Shown here: positions 13,617-15,036 of the stretch, one piece after another | Layout: each line of letters opens with the position of its first letter | Position numbering within the stretch: position 1 is the first letter of the stretch | NCBI GenBank assembly: GCA_023428805.1 | Contig: JAEYWW010000345.1 | Span: forward strand, 1 to 15,036 | Length of the DNA stretch: 15,036 nucleotides | Direction: 5' to 3' | Origin: Armatimonadota bacterium | GTDB taxonomy: Bacteria; Armatimonadota; Fimbriimonadia; Fimbriimonadales; Fimbriimonadaceae | Made by a program: the position numbers and the translations under genes | Notes under the pieces: model-generated | Databases searched by the model: none | Seen by the model: the letters and a program-made list of their open reading frames with translations, nothing else | What the model was told of the DNA's origin: nothing

Positions 13617-14479
13617 TACTTTTCGATGGGCAGACCGACGCTGTTGCCCCACTCAGTCCAGCTTCCGTCGTAGTTGCGGACCATCTTGTAGCCGAGAAGA
13701 TATTTCAGACCAAACCACGTGTGGCTGCTGCGCTCGCCGATCCGGCAGTACGCGATGACCTCGCTGCTGGGATTGAGTTCTGCTTCGCCTTCATAGATTT
13801 TGCGGAGATCGTCGGCGGAAAGGAAGGTGCCGTCCTCCGGATTCACTGCCCTCGCCCAAGGCACGCTCTTCGCGCCCGGAATATGCCCGCCGCGAACCGC
13901 ACCCTCGTTCGGATAGCCCTCCATGTGGAGCCGTTCGCCGCTGTATTCGCCCGGGCTGCGGACATCCACCATCTTGCCCTGGGCTCGGACGTGGGCCAGA
14001 ACGTCATCTCGGAAAGCGCGATTGGTTCGGTCGTCGCGTTCGCGGGCTTCGTAGCTTGTCGGTTTTGAAGTCGGATTTTCGCGGGTCATGTCGCGTCCCT
14101 CTTTTTCCCACTTCAATCGCCCGCCATCCATCACCGCGCACGTGGTGTGGCCGAAAAGCTGGAACACCCAGAACGCGTAGGTGGCCCACCAGTTGTTTTT
14201 GTCGCCGTAGAAGACAACGAACGTGTCGCGGGTGCAGCCAAGCCGGCTCATCAGCGACTCGAATCCCTCTTTCCCAATGTAATCGCGCACCAACTGGTCA
14301 TTCAGATCGCGGGTCCAATCCACTTCGAACGCGCCCGGAATGTGCCCACTGGGATAGAGGAGCGGGTCCTCGTTCGATTCGACAACCCGCACATTGGGAT
14401 CATTCAAATGCTCCGCGACCCAATCCGTGGAGACCAAAGCCTCCGGATGCGCATACCCCCGTTCCTCAATCCGGCTCAT
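13616..14479 (-). CDS. Thiosulfate/3-mercaptopyruvate sulfurtransferase (tandem rhodanese)
   Basis: The 287-residue protein has two rhodanese domains. The N-terminal one (about 12-130) has lost the active cysteine: its loop reads [11 protein letters not shown], with Asp93 in that place, as is usual in this family. The C-terminal domain (about 155-285) carries Cys245 in [13 protein letters not shown], matching the CRxGxRSS loop of CysA2/SseA-type sulfurtransferases, followed by the typical [10 protein letters not shown] (270-279). It transfers sulfane sulfur from thiosulfate or 3-mercaptopyruvate to a thiol acceptor; the CRIGERSS loop favours thiosulfate, but both substrates are possible. The stop codon overlaps the sufE-like start (TAATG), so the two are translated together and the persulfide may be handed to SufE. 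TAAACT at 14486 gives a leaderless start. Confidence 0.9.
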   Translation of the reverse strand: MSRIEERGYAHPEALVSTDWVAEHLNDPNVRVVESNEDPLLYPSGHIPGAFEVDWTRDLNDQLVRDYIGKEGFESLMSRLGCTRDTFVVFYGDKNNWWATYAFWVFQLFGHTTCAVMDGGRLKWEKEGRDMTRENPTSKPTSYEARERDDRTNRAFRDDVLAHVRAQGKMVDVRSPGEYSGERLHMEGYPNEGAVRGGHIPGAKSVPWARAVNPEDGTFLSADDLRKIYEGEAELNPSSEVIAYCRIGERSSHTWFGLKYLLGYKMVRNYDGSWTEWGNSVGLPIEK

Positions 14480-14485
14480 TCGGGC

Positions 14486-14491
14486 AGTTTA
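14486..14491 (-). promoter_or_regulatory. -10 element (TAAACT) for the rhodanese-SufE operon
   Basis: TAAACT ends six bases before the ATG at 14479 on the minus strand, with no ribosome binding site between. The 20-bp repeat array begins about 50 bp further upstream, so it lies in the promoter-upstream region of this operon and nowhere else. Confidence 0.5.
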
Positions 14492-14538
14492 CGCGTTTGG
14501 ATTGCCCGCCTCTTGGTCCCCTCGCCCAGAATCATCTC

Positions 14539-14680
14539 TGCGCGGCTAAATTGCCTCTGCGTGGCCGAATCCGTTCATGCGTGGTCAATATTGCTCGTGC
14601 GTGGACAGAATTCAACCTGCGCAGCCTTATTCCATCCTGCATGAACAAAATTTTGTCTGCGTGACGGATTCAAAATTTTG
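14539..14680. repeat. Seven direct repeats of about 20 bp (TGCGTGG core), iteron-like
   Basis: Units begin TGC at 14539, 14558, 14578, 14598, 14618, 14638 and 14658; all steps are 20 bp except the first (19). The heads read TGCGCGG, TGCGTGG (three times), TGCGCAG, TGCATGA and TGCGTGA, and each unit has an A/T-rich core at its positions 9-15 (AAATT, GAATC, AATATT, AGAATT, TTATT and AAAATTTT types). A decayed eighth copy with the CAGAAT core may precede it (14519-14538). Twenty bp is about two helical turns, so every core faces the same way. The 20-bp unit is not a multiple of three and no protein-like frame crosses it. It lies upstream of the rhodanese-SufE promoter. Alternatives are a replication iteron or a decayed family of dispersed TCTGCGTGG repeats known from several phyla. 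Confidence 0.7.
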
Positions 14681-14682
14681 TT
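14644..14682. repeat. Inverted repeat AACAAAATTTTG / CAAAATTTTGTT at the array end
   Basis: The arms 14644-14655 and 14671-14682 are perfect 12-bp inverted repeats with a 15-bp loop. Each arm contains the self-palindrome CAAAATTTTG. The two arms overlap the last two units of the 20-bp array. The AT-rich stem makes a conventional terminator unlikely and favours a protein-binding site or a DNA-unwinding segment. Confidence 0.6.
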
Positions 14683-14729
14683 GGAGGAGAAGGGGTTTTT
14701 GAGAGATATGTTAGGCTTATGCTTGGTGT

Positions 14730-14773
14730 CGCCTCAGGCGGAATGGAAAGCGGTCATGCCTGCCCGCACTCCA
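14730..14773. repeat. REP-like dispersed element, copy 1
   Basis: These 44 bp match 14869-14912 at 39 positions. The element contains a CGCCtcaGGCG hairpin, the block AAAGCGGTCATG and the sequence CCCGCACTCCA. Two copies 139 bp apart in a non-coding region suggest a genome-wide intergenic repeat. Confidence 0.65.
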
Positions 14774-14802
14774 AAGTCGGAGTGCCCCAGTCTGGAGTGC
14801 GG
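14764..14802. repeat. Nested palindrome CCGCACTCCA / TGGAGTGCGG
   Basis: Outer arms 14764-14773 and 14793-14802 are a perfect 10-bp inverted repeat. The left arm can instead pair with GGAGTGC at 14779-14785 (7 bp, GCACTCC/GGAGTGC), so the two hairpins exclude each other. It lies within the REP-like cluster, not next to a start codon. Confidence 0.55.
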
Positions 14803-14838
14803 CGAGATATCGCCGCTTTGATTTGCGGCGGAGCCGCC
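14799..14838. repeat. Pair of GC-rich hairpins in the REP-like cluster
   Basis: GCGGCGA-gata-TCGCCGC (14799-14816) is a perfect 7-bp stem with a 4-nt loop. GGCGG-ag-CCGCC (14827-14838) is a 5-bp stem. They continue the palindrome cluster between the two 44-bp copies. Confidence 0.5.
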
Positions 14839-14868
14839 CTCGTCGCCCTGGATCGAAGAGCAGGAAGC

Positions 14869-14912
14869 CGCCTCCGGCGGAAATGAAAGCGGTCATATCT
14901 GCCCGCACTCCA
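14869..14912. repeat. REP-like dispersed element, copy 2
   Basis: This second 44-bp copy has five mismatches to 14730-14773. It begins with CGCCtccGGCG and is followed by a small hairpin ACTCCA/TGGAGT (14907-14926), ten bases from the stop of the downstream minus-strand gene. That hairpin could act as its terminator, although no T-tract follows. Confidence 0.6.
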
Positions 14913-14936
14913 TATTTGTCTGGAGTCAAGGGGAAT

Positions 14937-15036
14937 TTACTTGCCGAATGTCTTCCGAATGAATTCCTTAGCTTCCGGATTGACTTCCACCAAAGGAAGG
15001 CGGACCACAGTCGTGTCAAACCCGTGCAAGCTCAGC
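14937..15036 (-). CDS. dapA: C-terminus of probable 4-hydroxy-tetrahydrodipicolinate synthase (partial)
   Basis: Only the last 32 codons and the stop TAA (14937-14939) are inside the window; the gene continues beyond 15036. The visible end contains TTVVRLPLVEVNPEAKEFIR and closes with KTFGK. The RLPLVEV segment followed by a charged helix is typical of the C-terminal end of the DapA/NAL aldolase family, which condenses pyruvate with aspartate semialdehyde in lysine and diaminopimelate synthesis. Another member of the family (for example N-acetylneuraminate lyase or 2-keto-3-deoxy-sugar aldolase) cannot be excluded. The catalytic lysine lies outside the window. Confidence 0.55.
   Translation of the reverse strand, partial: LSLHGFDTTVVRLPLVEVNPEAKEFIRKTFGK

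Larger units (their letters stand above)
14480..14936. other. 457-bp non-coding regulatory and repeat region
   Basis: No gene is supported here. From left to right it holds the rhodanese-SufE promoter, the 20-bp repeat array with its AT-rich inverted repeat, a purine-rich stretch (GGAGGAGAAGGGG, 14682-14695), and the REP-like cluster with two 44-bp copies and several hairpins. The left gene reads away from the region and the right gene reads into it, so only the rhodanese operon has its promoter here. Confidence 0.7.

Noticed and set aside
14539..14680. CRISPR array
   Set aside because: The units are directly joined with no unique spacers, the repeat heads vary, and no cas gene is near.
14717..15019. 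100-codon minus-strand frame across the REP-like cluster and the gene end
   Set aside because: It runs through hairpin repeats and is out of frame with the DapA-like C-terminus, which gives a much better protein.

Overview
The window looks like a chromosomal segment of a GC-rich, free-living bacterium, most likely an Armatimonadota member (Fimbriimonadia-like). I base this on the gene mix: an exported GHL10-type glycosidase, a GH127 arabinofuranosidase, a Ser/Thr kinase with a glycine-free nucleotide loop, and an SseA/SufE pair. The start signals add to it, since a YAAAMT-type -10 element sits directly before several start codons. The assignment is inference; no rRNA or marker gene is present.

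Layout. 1-413: end of a small unknown ORF that may begin outside the window. 467-4457: sugar and aldehyde catabolism, with a cytoplasmic GH127 beta-L-arabinofuranosidase (+), a GNAT acetyltransferase (-) and an aldehyde dehydrogenase resembling 2-ketoglutarate semialdehyde dehydrogenases (+). 4524-5348: a membrane protein with a GRDP-like N-terminal domain and a Gly/Cys-rich tail. 5400-5487: tRNA-Ser(UGA), followed by a 150-bp non-coding stretch carrying an imperfect second copy of the tRNA 3' end, which looks like an integration scar. 9398-5645 (-): a tight five-gene operon of a Clp1/Grc3-like protein without a Walker A motif, a histidine phosphatase, apolipoprotein N-acyltransferase (Lnt), a DUF3307-like membrane protein and a small acidic protein.

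10652-9426 (-): membrane-anchored Ser/Thr kinase, just downstream of an exported GHL10-like glycosyl hydrolase (12458-10680, -). 12521-13213 (+): exported beta-repeat protein, divergent from the hydrolase and overlapping tail-to-tail with SufE. 14479-13185 (-): two-gene sulfur-transfer operon (rhodanese, then SufE, joined by a TAATG overlap). 14480-14936: non-coding region with seven 20-bp direct repeats upstream of the sulfur operon and then a cluster of REP-like hairpins. 14937-15036 (-): C-terminus of a probable DapA.

Functional themes are pentose breakdown (GH127 plus a semialdehyde dehydrogenase), envelope lipoprotein maturation (Lnt) and sulfur mobilisation (rhodanese plus SufE). The least expected items are the 20-bp iteron-like array, the tRNA-Ser attachment scar, the degenerate Clp1-like protein and the repeated leaderless-promoter pattern.
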